Assembly (NCBI GenBank): GCA_051453625.1
Contig: JBOZIK010000001.1
Span: 117,821,192-117,885,191, forward strand
Direction of reading: 5' to 3'
DNA length: 64,000 nt
Source of the DNA: Welwitschia mirabilis
Lineage: Eukaryota; Gnetophyta; Gnetopsida; Welwitschiales
Below are positions 34,236 through 45,960 of this stretch, in pieces (the stretch's first letter is position 1; the number at the start of each line of letters is the position of its first letter). A program made the translations under genes and the position numbers. The notes beneath the pieces were generated by a model. That model made no database searches and had not been told where the DNA came from. It saw only the letters and a program-made list of their open reading frames with translations.

Positions 34236-34646
34236 CACATAAAAGATAACATGGAGGCCTTTTCTATGATTTTTGTAATTTGTTAAGTGTTTCAAGAGTG
34301 TTAAATTAATGTTACTCTTTTAAAAATGCCAGGGAAGAAAGTAACATAGAGGGCAATGAAAAACTGTTAATTGTGCTTGATATAATGCATTAAAATATTC
34401 CTCCTTTCATTTGATTAATAGACATTACTAGTATAACTACAAGAATTATGGATTTGATATAAGGGTAGGGCATAGCATTGAGGTATTTAATAATTCTTAA
34501 AGCATTCTTTGAGCTCTTTCATAGTGTTATTGATAATGCACTAATTTAATTTGCCAGAAAATCAAATCATCTCTTTTATTAAGGGCAATGGCTAAGGAGG
34601 AGGAAAAGGTGTTAAGATTTAATGCTTTAATCTCATAGTAATAACC
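34236..34646. other. Leader between the Sirevirus insertion and Y LTR copy 2
   Basis: Non-coding, AT-rich. By position next to the Y primer site it should be the 5' internal leader of the Y element. No protein motif found. Confidence 0.45.
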
Positions 34647-34647
34647 C

Positions 34648-34659
34648 CTTCTAATACAA
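34648..34659 (-). promoter_or_regulatory. Putative primer-binding site of the Y element
   Basis: The minus strand reads TTGTATTAGAAG next to the LTR end AATACA. It resembles TGGTATCAGAGC with several changes, in the same position as the better X site. Confidence 0.5.
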
Positions 34660-34842
34660 ATGTATTTCTCCCATGTGGCTAGCCAAGCTTTTAGATTGTC
34701 TATGTACTCAACCTTAGGCCCCCTCATCTATGGATAGATCTCAACTCATCCACATACATCCTCATATAATTTCTAATAAATTATCATAAAGAAAGCTAAC
34801 CAATAGATTAAATGTCACGTAAAATGGTTCATTATCAGTAAA

Positions 34843-34911
34843 TGCTCATTAGTATAATAGTAACAGTTACTTGGTATTAATTGGTAAATTAGTGGTTTGA
34901 TTCTTAGTGGA
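34843..34911 (+). repeat. tRNA-like module 1 in Y LTR copy 2
   Basis: A box TAGTATAATAG at 34850-34860 and B box GTTTGATTC at 34895-34903 (one C-to-T change), with starts 45 bases apart as in real tRNAs. It is longer than the copy at 16.83 kb by 14 bases. Confidence 0.55.
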
Positions 34912-35008
34912 CTTACTAGATCTTTTTAAAATAAATTTTAAGTATTTAGTTTACCTTGGTCCTAATGAATAGATTTAATGTGGAAGAAAACAATCCATTT
35001 TTAGTAGT

Positions 35009-35081
35009 TGCTTGATAGTTTAATGGTTGAGGATGGTTACTAAAAAAAGAGAGGTTGGCGATTTGACTCTCACTACAAGCA
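35009..35081 (+). repeat. tRNA-like module 2 in Y LTR copy 2
   Basis: A box TAGTTTAATGG at 35016-35026 is a perfect consensus. The B-box position 35061-35069 is 45 bases on. The 5' stem TTGCTTG (35008-35014) is exactly complementary to CAAGCAA (35076-35082), where an acceptor stem would close. Likely a tRNA-derived relic. Confidence 0.6.
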
Positions 35082-35959
35082 ATAACCTTCCTTTTTATTA
35101 ATTTTCCTTCTCTCATAAACTAACTTTATATCCTTAATTAATTTTAAGAGGTCTTCTTTTAAAACTAACTTTATAACTAAAAATTAATTTGTAAGGCTAA
35201 ATTATCTCCTATTATAATGTGTTCAAATTTTGTGGAAGGAGGGAAAGTTTATCAATTATAAATAAACATAACATTCAAGAAATATTCTTTTAGACTAGAT
35301 ATGACTTAGGGATTTCAAGATAATTTTTCATATTTCAAGTGTAACATGGAATTAATATTCCAAATCATATTAATGGGAATAAATATAAGATTAAAGACTC
35401 AAGATTCTCATATAATACCATCAAATAATAATTGAAAATATGATCTCGTAACAACATATTTTATTCCAAATATTTTAGGAAAAATATTTAACATTCAGTG
35501 TAATATGAGCCTTTAAGTAACTTCATAATTTTACAAATCACACATATAAGTAAATGGAGTTTATCTCTGATCACAACCTAAGAACATTTAATAGAAAAAA
35601 ATATTATATACTCATGAAACTTAGGCATTTAATTCCAAGTAATTGGAATAAATAAGGATTACAAATTGTTTAGTGAGATTTTTTATCAATATAGGACCAA
35701 TGATTCTCCACATTCTTATGCCCTCTTTAGCATTTAAACTCTAGATTTTTCACCTATCATACAAAAATATGAGATGAGAACTATGAAAACCTCATAGCTC
35801 CCAGTATGATCCAGGTAAGTCTAGGCAAGATAGAAAAGGATTTTTGAGAGTTAATACAGGAAGACAAATAAGGACTTTAAGAGGAACAAGATATATTACA
35901 AACATCAACCTTATGGTTATGAATGAGGACATTATATATATTAAAATATCTCAATTATT

Positions 35960-36036
35960 TCATTGCCTCGTTCGATGATCTATAAAGCCCACTACCTCAT
36001 TTGGCAACCTATCGTTCTCATAAATACATACATACC

Positions 36037-36071
<35 letters not shown>

Positions 36072-36235
36072 CATTAACATCACTGCATTTTTTAATGATT
36101 TGTGAAGACTACTACCTCATTCAATGATCTGTGATAAATCTACTATCCTCATAACCTCATTCAATGATCTATGGGATTCTCACTCAACTAGCTCATTCGA
36201 TAATTTGTAAAGCCCACTACCTTGTTTGGTGATCT
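35960..36235. repeat. CTGCCTCATT minisatellite in Y LTR copy 2, with a GT/TA microsatellite
   Basis: Same array as at 17935-18235, with more C-to-T and G-to-A changes. A GT run followed by a TA run of about 12 repeats lies at about 36033-36071. Confidence 0.8.
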
Positions 36236-37145
36236 ATGGAAATCCATAACCATAAGTTTCAAATATAATGATCTCAAGAAACTAAGATAAGCTTTGACCA
36301 TAAGATATAAACTCAAAACCATAGATTTTAACAACACGATGATAAGATAAATATGATAAGGATTAATCATGGGCTATAATCTCATATCAATAATAAATAA
36401 CATGAAGACATCGAGAGAAAGGGTAAATGAAGACAAGACATGTATCAAACATAATTTATATTTATTAAGTAGCAGATGGTTTAACATTTGACTTATAGGA
36501 ATATAATCATGATAATCTCAATAATAGAATGCATAAAAAAGGACCAACAAGGAAGCACAAAAGTATAACACCATACCTATATATGTCCAGGATCTTTAAA
36601 GATCTTCTAGGTTCCAAAGCTCTAAACCTCCTAAGCTTTAAGATTTTAAGGCAAGGTTGAAAAATAAATTAGACTTAAAGGAAGAAGAATTCTATTTAAA
36701 GTGAGAGAAGATGAGTAAGATGATAACACTCAAGAATATGAAAGGACACAACTTGAGCCAACGGTAAAGGAAGTTTCCTAATGTCTCATAAAGGCTTATT
36801 TGATCACTAGGTGCTTTAATAATATAAAAATAATGCCTTCATATTTAATCATAATAATAAGAAAAAAGATAAATAATAAGCCTTCAAAATTTACATTTGA
36901 TCAATCATAATTTCTATAAAGTGCAAAAGTAAGTAAAATAAATCATTACCGCCATAACAACATTTGAAGATTGTATGCAATATTTAAATCAAAAGGAAAT
37001 TAAACTATAACTTAATATGATATCATCTCAAAAACATAATATTTATATCAATTTGAGTTTTTAAAATACTTTAATATTTTCTAAATATTTTTTTAAACAT
37101 AACGTTTGTGAATTTTACAAGAAAAGTAAAAATATGGATGTGATA

Positions 37146-37600
37146 CCAAGACTCTTTTATAGGCAAGGGTATGATTAATATGATTGAGAGATTTTAGCTT
37201 GTAACATTAGGTAGAATCTTCATCATTTAGTATTTAGTAGATAAGATTCTATCCTATAGCATTTAGTGAAGACTATATTATAGCATTATGTAGATAATGT
37301 CCTATAGTATTAGGTAGAATCTTCATCATTTAGCATTTGGTAGAGGGTGTTTTGTAGTATTTGATAAAGATTATCATAGTGTATTAGGTGGACTCTTCAT
37401 CATAATGAGTCTAATAGGTAGTCCTTTCAGACGGATTTCTCTACAAACTAATACTATCATCATATGTCTCTAGTACCACCTCCACATGCCTCTACCAGAT
37501 ATCTTCTAATTGTACTAGTATGTGTCACCACATCAGATCTCCATTGTTACTCTTTTTTTATATCGAATTTTATCTATCTTCTGCCATCTATTCCAAAACA
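37146..37600 (+). repeat. Z-family LTR remnant with ~27-bp modules
   Basis: Eight or so variants of TAGCATTAGGTAGAATCTTC recur between 37200 and 37410 at 22-36-base intervals. The following CATCATATGTCTC...CACCACATC stretch also occurs at 48100-48200. It lies just before the plus-strand chromovirus, so it is probably the 3' half of its 5' LTR, the rest being replaced by Y LTR copy 2. Confidence 0.5.
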
Positions 37601-37759
37601 TGAATAAAGATATGTAATTACTTTGAGAAAAAGGATAAAATTAAGTTTTATTTTAAAAATAATAGAAGACATGTTTCATGATTAAAAGAATTAAATTAAT
37701 GTCTTTATTTATAATAAATTCCTTGAAAAACTTGATATAAATATCATTTTTTTTTATGT

Positions 37760-38340
37760 TAACAATAGCACATTAAGACTCTGCATCGATTACTGATAGC
37801 TAAATAAGGTCATCATAAACAATAAATATCCTCTTCTTAGTATTGACAACTTTCTAAATCAATTGCAAGGAATGGCATTCTTTTTAAAATTTGACCTAAG
37901 GTCAAGATACCATCAAAGAAGGATTAAAAAGATATTCATAAAGTAGTATTTTAAATAAGATATGGATACTATGAATTTGTAATAATGCCATTTGGGCTCA
38001 TTAATGCACTAGCAATCTTTATGAGATTAATAAATAATGTTTTCTACTTGTATTTAGATAAATTTATTGTAGTATTTTTAGGTGAAATTCTAGTCTATTC
38101 AAAGGATATAAAGACATACATGAATCACATCAGTAAAGTTTTACAAGTATTAGAAGATCATAAGTTCAAGGCTAAACTAAGAAAGTGCAATTTCTTCTAG
38201 ATAAAGGTAAATTACTTAAGGCTTCTTATCTCTGATGATGGAATTATAAAAAATTCTACAAAAATGTAAGTAGTGAAAGAATGGCTTGAATTGAAAAATA
38301 TGATAGAGTTTTGAATTTTTTTTGGGATTAATAGGATTAT
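37760..38340 (+). pseudogene. Chromovirus reverse transcriptase (Z)
   Basis: Translation from 37770 shows TLRLCIDY-like, NKYPLP-IDNFLNQLQG and FDLRSRYHQRRIK in shifting frames, then 37985-38200 reads MPFGLINALAIFMRLINNVF, YLDKFIVVFLGEILVYSKDI and LEDHKFKAKLRKCNFF. The catalytic YLDD has become FLGE (about 38073-38084), so the enzyme would be dead even without the stops. Confidence 0.85.
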
Positions 38341-38900
38341 ATAAAAGATTCATCTTATGATTCTCTCAATTAGCAACCCCGCTCATAAATCTAACAACCT
38401 TTGAATTTACTCTTAGATGTAAGGAATCCTTTTTAAGAATAAATATTTTATTAATATCAACATCCACTCTGAAGATTATAGATATGGACGAATAATTCGT
38501 AGTTAAACAAGATACCTTTACTCAAGAAATTGATTTAATACTAAGTCAGGAAGGAAGGATGATGGCATATGAGTCTTAAAAACTAAACTAGCATAAGAAG
38601 AACTACCTAATTCATGACCTAAAACTATTAGTTGTAATGCATAATTTGAAAACTTGATGACATTACTTACTCAAGAGAAAATTATTACAAATAAAGATAA
38701 TAAAAGTTTATATCACTTTCAAAAATAGCCCTTGTTAAACATAAGACAAAGAATAATGGAAGATCTATTAGCAAATCATGAATTTGATTTGTCATATATA
38801 ATAGGAACAGAAAAAAATTGCAGATTCCCTAAGCTAGATGTGGTGTATTCTTATTACCATAATGGCTTCTAACCTTGCTAAATACTTTAAGAAAAAATTG
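38341..38900 (+). pseudogene. Chromovirus RNase H (Z)
   Basis: Broken frames with words such as YKRFILRFSQLATPLINLT at the start (tether region), and YLIHDLKLLVVMHNLKT and MTLLTQEKIITNKDN-like stretches (RNase H core, matching Y--HDLELLAVVHALK). Many stops. Confidence 0.65.
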
Positions 38901-40080
38901 CCTAGTGATACATATTTTAGAGATTTTCACCTATTAGAAGAAGACCAAAATATAGAAATCTTTGTAACCTCATAAGATGATTACCTACTTAAAAAAATAA
39001 AATTATGTATTCCCCGAGGTAAATGAAGAAGGAAGCTAATGTCCAAAATGCATGAAGTTCTTTATGTAGGACATCTAGATGTATCACATGTAAAGAAAAT
39101 ACTACTTTTGGTTAAAAATGAAATTAGGTTTAAAAGAATATATTTAGAATTATCTAGTTTATCAATAAGTTAACAACGAATAAGGAAGACTAGTAGAACA
39201 TATTTAAACCCTTAGCATACTTATGGAGAAATGGATGAAAATCACAATGGAATTAATTATAGATTTACTACTTATTAAAAGACACCATGACTTCATCTTC
39301 ATTTAAAGTGATAGGTTAATAAAGATGGTCCATTTTATCCTAGTTAAAAGCACAAACATTGAAAAAGAATTTGCCTTATGTTTTACATAGGAAATATTTA
39401 GATTATATCAAGCATCATAGACAATTACCTCAAATCAAAATCCTAAGTTCCTATCAAAATTTTGATAAATATTCTTTCATCATCTTGGAACCAAGCTTTA
39501 GTTTAGTCTCACTTACCATCCTTAAATAGATGGATAGACTAAGAGGATTAAATTAAATTCTAGAAGATACTGTGTAGTGTTATGAGATATCTACATTTGA
39601 TAGAATTTTCTTATAATTAGAATTTTTAAACATCTATACAATGCTTATCCTTCAAAGTCATATAAAGAATAAATTATTCCACACCAATAACATGGTAATC
39701 CTAGGCAAAGATAGACAAGAAGGATCAACTTTGAAGTAAAGAAAATGGAGAAGATTACAAATAAATTTATTAGGTGACTAAAGACATTTGAAAATAGATA
39801 TAAGAAATTCTATAACCAAAAGCATTTCGATAGAATCTTCTATGTAGGATATAATGTTATCCTATAAGTTAAACTAAAAAGAACCTCTATAAAGATTATA
39901 AAGTACTGTAAGTTGCTTTTCCAATACTGTGATCCATTTTGGATCATGGAAAGAATTGAAAACTTGACATATAAACTACAATTATCACTGAAGTTGTTAA
40001 GGATTCACATAGTATTTCATGTTAGTTTACTAAAATCATATTGTAAAGACAAAGCTTAGACTTATACATTCAATTGAAAA
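38901..40080 (+). pseudogene. Chromovirus integrase (Z)
   Basis: Scattered words in order: a HEV-Y-GHLDVSHVKK-like zinc-binding start (39045-39100), a VMIFIDRLTKM-like core (39290-39320) and FQTKF-LGT-LSLTYHP--DGQTKR-like text (39450-39550). The end includes ENLTYKLQLP and an IH-VFHVSLLKSYCKDKA tail (39955-40060). The last phrase is typical for plant chromoviruses. Catalytic residues are not all readable. Confidence 0.7.
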
Positions 40081-40260
40081 TATATCTTGCTAAAGTTGAA
40101 TCTTACTTTTAATAGTCAACCAAAAGAAATTCTAAACAATCATACTAGAAAATCCAAAATAAAATCATCATAAAAGTATTAATTAGATGGACTATGGAAG
40201 AATAAGGACTTTATGAGATATAACTTTCTTTAGTTATTTAATTAAAAAAAGGCTTATTTT
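40081..40260 (+). pseudogene. Possible chromodomain remnant (Z)
   Basis: After the integrase tail the frame reads PKEILNNHTRKSKIKSS, then a stop, then words like KY-LDGLW. Chromoviruses have EILD-R-R-----YLVKWKG here. The chromodomain targets integration to heterochromatin. Only the first strand is recognisable, so the call rests largely on position. Confidence 0.4.
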
Positions 40261-40362
40261 TGTGTTATAGAAACAAAAATGGAGATGAAAGATGAGTAAT
40301 TAATGAATGCAAATATAAGTAGTCCATCCACTAAAGGGAGTCAGCCTAAGGACAATGTGAGA

Positions 40363-40379
40363 AATTAAGGGTGTGAGAA
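40363..40379 (+). promoter_or_regulatory. Polypurine tract of element Z
   Basis: AATTAAGGGTGTGAGAA lies directly before TGTAATTGTCC. Plant chromoviruses commonly have AAGGTGGGGAGAATGTAATGACC at this boundary. Confidence 0.7.
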
Positions 40380-40950
40380 TGTAATTGTCCAAAATAAATT
40401 TGTTATTAAGTGATTATTTGTTAAGTATGATTAAATGTAATTAAGTAAAAACTACTACATAATCAAAGGGTACAACCCTCAGGTTATAACATTGTATACT
40501 TCATCTTAGTTCTTAAGCCTATAATACTAGATGGAGTTGGATAGAATAGATGGATGTAACCAATGATAACCTTGGATAACCACAAGGGTTTCAGGAGGGA
40601 GGTTAAGATCATATCCATGTCTTTAGTGTTAATTGCTAGTTCAGGACTAAAATAAGGTTTAAAGATCATATCATTGCTATTATATATTACTACTATATGA
40701 ATAGAGAGATACATCATTTTCATTAGATTAATGTATTATCAAGTTTATTATTTTTTAAGTTCTAATAGTCCTTCTTAAAAATATAAATTTTCATCTCAAT
40801 TCAATAATTTGGGATACTATAGTTTAAGGATGCAAATCACAACAAGTCTTTAATTGCCAACTTATTTTTCATTCCATTGTCCTTTCTACAATTAAGAGTA
40901 ATTTTATTTTAAGTATTTTGATCTCAGTGAGAATCCAATGTTAAGGAATT
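40380..40950 (+). repeat. Start of the 3' LTR of element Z
   Basis: Begins TGTAATTGTCC after the polypurine tract. It has no open frame with a recognised domain; the minus frame at 40484-40723 is unassigned. It is replaced near 40.95 kb by copy B gypsy sequence. A Z-type LTR segment reappears at 47.86 kb, so copy B may be inserted in this LTR. Confidence 0.5.
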
Positions 40951-41679
40951 TTTATTCCAATAGATTTAACCATGTTATTCATGAAGAAATTAGTACTGGA
41001 TTATAAGTGAACGTCCACAGCCTAATGTACTTGAATATGCCATAAGTAGATAATTAGAGCTATGTTCCTAGCAAGCATTTGTAGTCTCAATGTAGTTAGC
41101 TAAACAAGTGATATTGATTAAATGTAGAATGTTATTTTGAAGAGGATATATATACTCTTTTTGAGTCTACTTCTCACACAATTTATATACACATATGAAT
41201 CGTTGACTCATTAGCCTAGTTAAAATATAATCTTATCTCCATAAATGCTTGAAAATGAAGAGTAGATCCTTAAGGCAAATTTCACCTTTTCATCCACTTT
41301 TTCCTTTTTCTACATTGAAGGCCTTAAGTGAATGCAACCTTAACTATATAACTCAAAATAAGTACCACTTATTCTTAAAGATCATAAGCATATTTAACAT
41401 GAACTAATACTTAAGATAATAGAAAGATGACTTATTATTGGGTTAAATATTAAAGGAAATTAACTAGAGTTAGTAAGTCTTATGAAGTCATAAGTAATAG
41501 AGAGGAATGGATGAAGATCCTTAAAGTGATGGACATACATTAACTTTGAACACTTGGAAATTTTGGGGGTTTTTAATGAGAAACACACCATTTAATGGCA
41601 ACTATTTTATTATATAAGAATCTTTCAACTTAAAAAATAGTTTTCCTAGAAATACAAGTAATCTTAAATTGTAAAGAAA

Positions 41680-42840
41680 AACTGGTTATTCCTCCTTAAA
41701 TGTTTTTATAAGGATGTTTTATTCATGCAATTTCTTTATCCTTTTCTTATCAAATTTTTTTATTATCATATAAATTATTCATAATTTTATATAAATCATT
41801 GAGCTGGAGAGCTCATTATTTTCTTACTATTTAAAGGTCTAAATTCATGTTTTTAGTTGTTCATTAAGCCTTGTGTTATAGTTCCATAAGGAGATAAGAG
41901 GCTTTATCATAGATCAACCTAAAGGGGAACATTCCTAAGGGTGTCTTATAAGATATTGTATAAGCACACAAAATGTCATTTAGCTAGTCTTTCCTAGTTA
42001 AGCTTTCTACCTTTTGCAATATGTTTTTAATTTATTTCTTACTGACCTTAACTTGTCCACTAGTCTGAGCATGATAAGGTGTTGCAACATTGTGAGTAAC
42101 CGCATGTTTGACCAAGAGTCTATTAAATATCACATTACAAAAATAACTATATTCATTACTAATTAATATTATAGAAAAATAAAATATCATTAATATATTT
42201 TCCTTGAAGATCTTTACTATAGTTTGGGTATTATTGTTTTTATAAGCATAATCTTCTACCAACTTTATTATGTAGTTGACACAAACAAGGATGTACTAGT
42301 ATCCACTTAAATAAGGATAAGGACCTTGAAAATGAATACCTAATATATCTAAAGGTTTAACCACAAGAATGGGATTCAAAGGAATCATGTGCCTTCTTAT
42401 GAGGCTACTTAGTATTTGACAATTTTTATGTATTTTATAACAAAGATATACATTCATAAAAATTGATGATTGATAAAATCTAGATTGAAGAATTTTAGTG
42501 GCAATTTTATTAGCAAAATAATATTCACCATAGACCTCAAAATGACAAATCTTAAGGACATTATGAATTTTAGTTTGAGGAATGCATCTATGAATTACTT
42601 AATCAAGGAAATATTTAAATAGATGTAGGTTATTCCAAAAGAAGTATTTAACTTGACTTGGGAATTTATTCCTAGTGTTGAAAGTCCAATGAAAGGGAAT
42701 CCCCTTAAAAACTAAGTAATTTATAATATTAGTAAACCAAGGAAATTCTGAGGCAAAGAAAAGATATTCATTAGGAAAGGTATTATTAATGAAAAGGGTT
42801 TTATGTGACTCATTTTGCATTATATAAGTTGATAAGCTAA
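41680..42840 (-). pseudogene. Gypsy integrase (copy B)
   Basis: Minus-strand frame 42599-42820 has FPNEYLFFASEFPWFTNIIN, YLVFKGIPFHW and SQVKYFFWNNLHLFKYFLD, the linker and zinc-binding start (PWFADIVNYL...QVKHFIWDDPYLFKYC). Frame 42032-42262 has NTQTIVKIFKENI, FCNVIFNRLLVKHAVTHNVA and TPYHAQTSGQV, the catalytic core with its TPYHPQTSGQVE end, where the Glu has become Lys (QVKVSKK). The second Asp position reads ISNEYSYF for ISDNGSHF. Catalytic residues are therefore lost. Confidence 0.88.
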
Positions 42841-43260
42841 AACATTACCAAAACCCTTTTTATCATTCATATCTAAGTCAAATTTTTGTAATAACAAGAT
42901 TTATCTAATTAGCCTAGGATTGGAACCCTTTTTGACAAAGAGGTATCTAAGGGTTGAGTGATATGTGTAACTGATAATCTTATAACTTAGATGATACTGC
43001 CAAAATTTTTCTATGATAAAGACTACTATAAGAAAATATTTTTTAGTTACTATGTAGTTTAGTTGAGTGTCACTTAGTGTCTTTATTAGATAGTAAATTA
43101 TTTTTGCTTTATTATTCATTTTACACCCTAACATGCCACTAATAGCATAATTACTAGCACAACATGATTTTAAACAATAACTTTCAATTGGGTGGTTGAT
43201 TATGAGTGCTATGATAAGTTTTCCTTTGAACTCATCAAAAGATTACTTATACTCTTAGGT
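42841..43260 (-). pseudogene. Gypsy RNase H (copy B)
   Basis: Minus-strand frame 42901-43134 reads KIIYYLIKTLSDTQLNYIVT, VVFIIEKFWQYHLSYKIISY and LRYLFVKKGSNPRLIR. This matches the Athila/Tat RNase H (VIYYASRTL-DAQ-NY-TTEKELLAVVFA--KFR, then ALRYL--K-DAKPRLIRW). The Glu of TEKE is lost. The first part of the domain is degraded. Confidence 0.88.
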
Positions 43261-44120
43261 TAGTTCAAAGTAACATCTTCCCTAAGGATGTTACAAAGAG
43301 ATTTGGAAATCTTACTAAATTTTTTAATGTATCTCTTATAATAACCTATGTATCCAAAGAGGGATCTAATTTCTTTTTACTTTTAAGGAATAAGCAGATG
43401 GATAATTAAGAAGAATTTTTATAAGGTCTACATAGATTCCCTCTAAAGAAGTAATATGACCTAATATTATGCCTCTGTTAATCATAAAATCAAATTTTTC
43501 TTAGTTTGAAACAAGGCATTTCTCAATGAATATGATAAGGAAAAACTTTGAGTTCTAAAGGCACTATTTGAAACAAAACCCATAAACAGAAAATCATCCA
43601 ATTAAATATTTTTATGTACTAATTGAATAATTTAGAAAAATGCTAAGAATGCATTATTGAAATATGTTAGAAGTATTACAAAAGCCAAAGAGAATTCATT
43701 TGTATGCAAAGTTTCTATAAGGACAAGTAAATGTAGTTTTATCCTAATCCTTAGGATCCATTTCAATATGATTATGCTTGAAATATCCATCTAATAAATC
43801 GTAATAAGGGCTTTTGATAAGCTATTGATGAAACTAGTTGGAAAATGGGAGAGAAAAATGATCTTTTCTAGTAACAACATTAAGTTTTTAGTAATTAATG
43901 TACATTCTCTATTTTATATTTGGCTTAATAGAGATGAATTTATTTTGTTCATTTAGCACTAAGGTTACTTCAGATTTCTTAGCTATAATTTAACAAACTT
44001 ACCCATTTAATATCAGAGATAGAATTGATAATTTTCTTATCCAAAAGTTTTATTACCTTATTTTTTACTACTTCCTTTAAGGTTTGATTGATTTATCTTT
44101 TACATTTAATGGAAGTTTAA
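43261..44120 (-). pseudogene. Gypsy reverse transcriptase (copy B)
   Basis: The DNA aligns in order with copy A (6240-7080). Minus-strand words include GIILGHITSLEGIYVDLIK-like (43400-43470) and NKINSSLLSQIKYRMYINY-like (43890-43940, the WRMCIDYRKLN equivalent). No continuous frame remains. Confidence 0.65.
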
Positions 44121-44439
44121 CTTTTTTTTTTGAGGTAGATATGATGCATAAAAATGCTAGAATCAGTATTTGTAATATAAAACAAGGTCTAATTAAGGGA
44201 TTTCTTGTATTTCATCAAAATATTTAAGAGTTTATTTTCTTATGAAGAAAATAGAAAAGAATTAATCACTAATAAAAAGGTAGAATAACTTCTTAAAAAA
44301 GCATTCTTAAGATTTTAATGAAGGGCTTGTCTTAAGTGATGCCATATAAGTCTTGCTCTTAAAGAATATTAGAGATGGAAGATTCTTGGTTTTATGTAGA
44401 AAGTTATTAGTTAAGCATGAAACTCTATATCTTGTCCAC

Positions 44440-44940
44440 ATATTTAACTACATCATACCAGGAGGTAATTTAATGGCATTAAAAATGTTTAATTCTACTA
44501 TCATATTGCCAAATGAAATTTTTATTAAACCATTCCTATAGTTAATGAGGAAATTAGAGGTTGTAAGAAAAGGTCTTCTTAAGATGATAAGGACTAATTA
44601 GTTAGCTAATTTTTCCATATCTAAAACTAAAAATTACACTAGAAATAATAGCTATCTACCCTAATAATAACATCTTCAATTATTTCTAAGGTATTTTCAG
44701 GGATTTATTAGTAAGTCCTAATTGGATTTGAGTATGTTTGAGACCCTCCCAGTCTAGTTCTTTTTAAGTATCATAAGAAAGCACAGTAATACTAACTATT
44801 ACATTTAATAATAATTTTAAGTATCTTTCTATAATTATGATGAAAATTGTAGGGCATCCAAGGTCTTTATACTTGGGCGAATTTTGGTTTTGAATTATTA
44901 TGCTAATTGTTGTCTAAAAAGGCCTTGTTTTTGACATTCA
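44440..44940 (-). pseudogene. Gypsy aspartic protease (copy B)
   Basis: Corresponds to 7380-7760 of copy A. Minus-strand words include IILRRPFLTTSNFLINYRNG (44520-44590) followed by FGNMIVELNIFNAI-like text (44480-44520). These match ILGRPFLATA-ALINCR-G and FGNMTVELNIF. The active-site half lies at 44750-44850 and is badly eroded. Confidence 0.65.
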
Positions 44941-45299
44941 TTTCTATCTTTACTATTCACATGTCCTTAAGAAATTTTATGTAAGAAGACATTTGTTTAA
45001 TGATTTCTAAAAGAGGGATGTTAATTTTAACTTCTTTAAAAAAACAACCACCTTCCATGATTAAGATCTCTGAATGTCTTCAAGGATTTTAACTATTTTA
45101 TAGTTCATTTTTCAATTATTGAGAAAATGATAAAGGCTTTTGGTAGGTAGGAAAATGCTTTATAATATCCTTTAATATATCCTTTTATCATTTATTATGG
45201 TTGGTGTTTCTTCATCCTTAGGTTAACTTAGCCCTATTTCTTGATTTATTTCCTTTTTATTCCTAAAATGTATATCCTTTATTTGCTTAATGTGACTAG

Positions 45300-45960
45300 G
45301 CTCTTATTCGTACACCATTTTTACTCCTTTTGGGTTTGTTGTGGATTTGTCAAGAGTTTTTTGGGTTCTAATTGATTATGAAAGGATAGGATATGGATAA
45401 TGGTTTGTTATAGCTATTAGAGATGCTATTCAAGCTTGTTCATACTATAAGTGTTCTATTGGTTGATTTGAGTTTGTGTTCACATGAAGGATTTTAGTGT
45501 ATACTCTAAGGGATTCGATGATAATGTTTGATGATTTAATAGAGGGTGATGAGATTATTGGTATTGGTTTGATGATAAAAGGTATGGATGTAAAGACAAA
45601 GGAAACAAGTTTATAGGATTAAAGTTGGAAATTTATTGAGGGGTATTATCTTGTTTTCATAAATGGTTCCTTCACTGAGGGTTATCAATATTTGAATATG
45701 GATCATTTTTATGGTTTTGCAAATATTGCCCTATTGCATTTACCTTTTTATTAATAATGCTCTAAAACATTGGTATAGAAGGACACTTTACTATTTCATG
45801 AAAATCAATATGGTAGATTAAACATCTAGGTTTTAAAGCTATAAGCTTAGGTTATGAAGTAATGGATTCTAACTATCTAAAGACTTCATCAATCTAGTTG
45901 CCAACATTGGAGCTTTTATGCATTCTAAATATACTTGTAAATTTGATTAGATATTAGGAT
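45300..45960 (-). pseudogene. Gypsy gag fragment (copy B)
   Basis: The 45680-45730 stretch on the minus strand encodes a KNDPYSNIDNPQ-like phrase in broken frames, matching the PYSNTYNPGWRNHPN box also seen in copy A at 8.55 kb. Upstream capsid-like sequence to 45.96 kb is not readable. Confidence 0.5.

Larger units (their letters stand above)
34661..37145 (-). repeat. Y-family LTR, copy 2 (5' LTR position)
   Basis: 2485 bp, plus strand starting TGTATTTCTC and ending ATGTGATA. It aligns with 16645-19135 throughout. The open frame at 34527-34727 crosses its left edge and matches no family. At 37145 it abuts Z-family LTR sequence. Confidence 0.72.
37601..40379 (+). mobile_element. Chromovirus-type Ty3/gypsy element Z, decayed
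   Basis: Plus strand, order reverse transcriptase, RNase H, integrase, chromodomain-like tail, polypurine tract. The polymerase and the IH-VFHVSLLK integrase tail are chromovirus features. Gag and protease are absent or unreadable. No target duplication found. Confidence 0.75.

Noticed and set aside
36033-36071. GT/TA run as a functional element
   Set aside because: An ordinary microsatellite of the kind common in plant LTRs. Its length also differs from the TA run in the other Y LTR.
37985-38200. Intact polymerase gene
   Set aside because: Although 71 codons are open, the catalytic YLDD has become FLGE, and stops and shifts lie on both sides.
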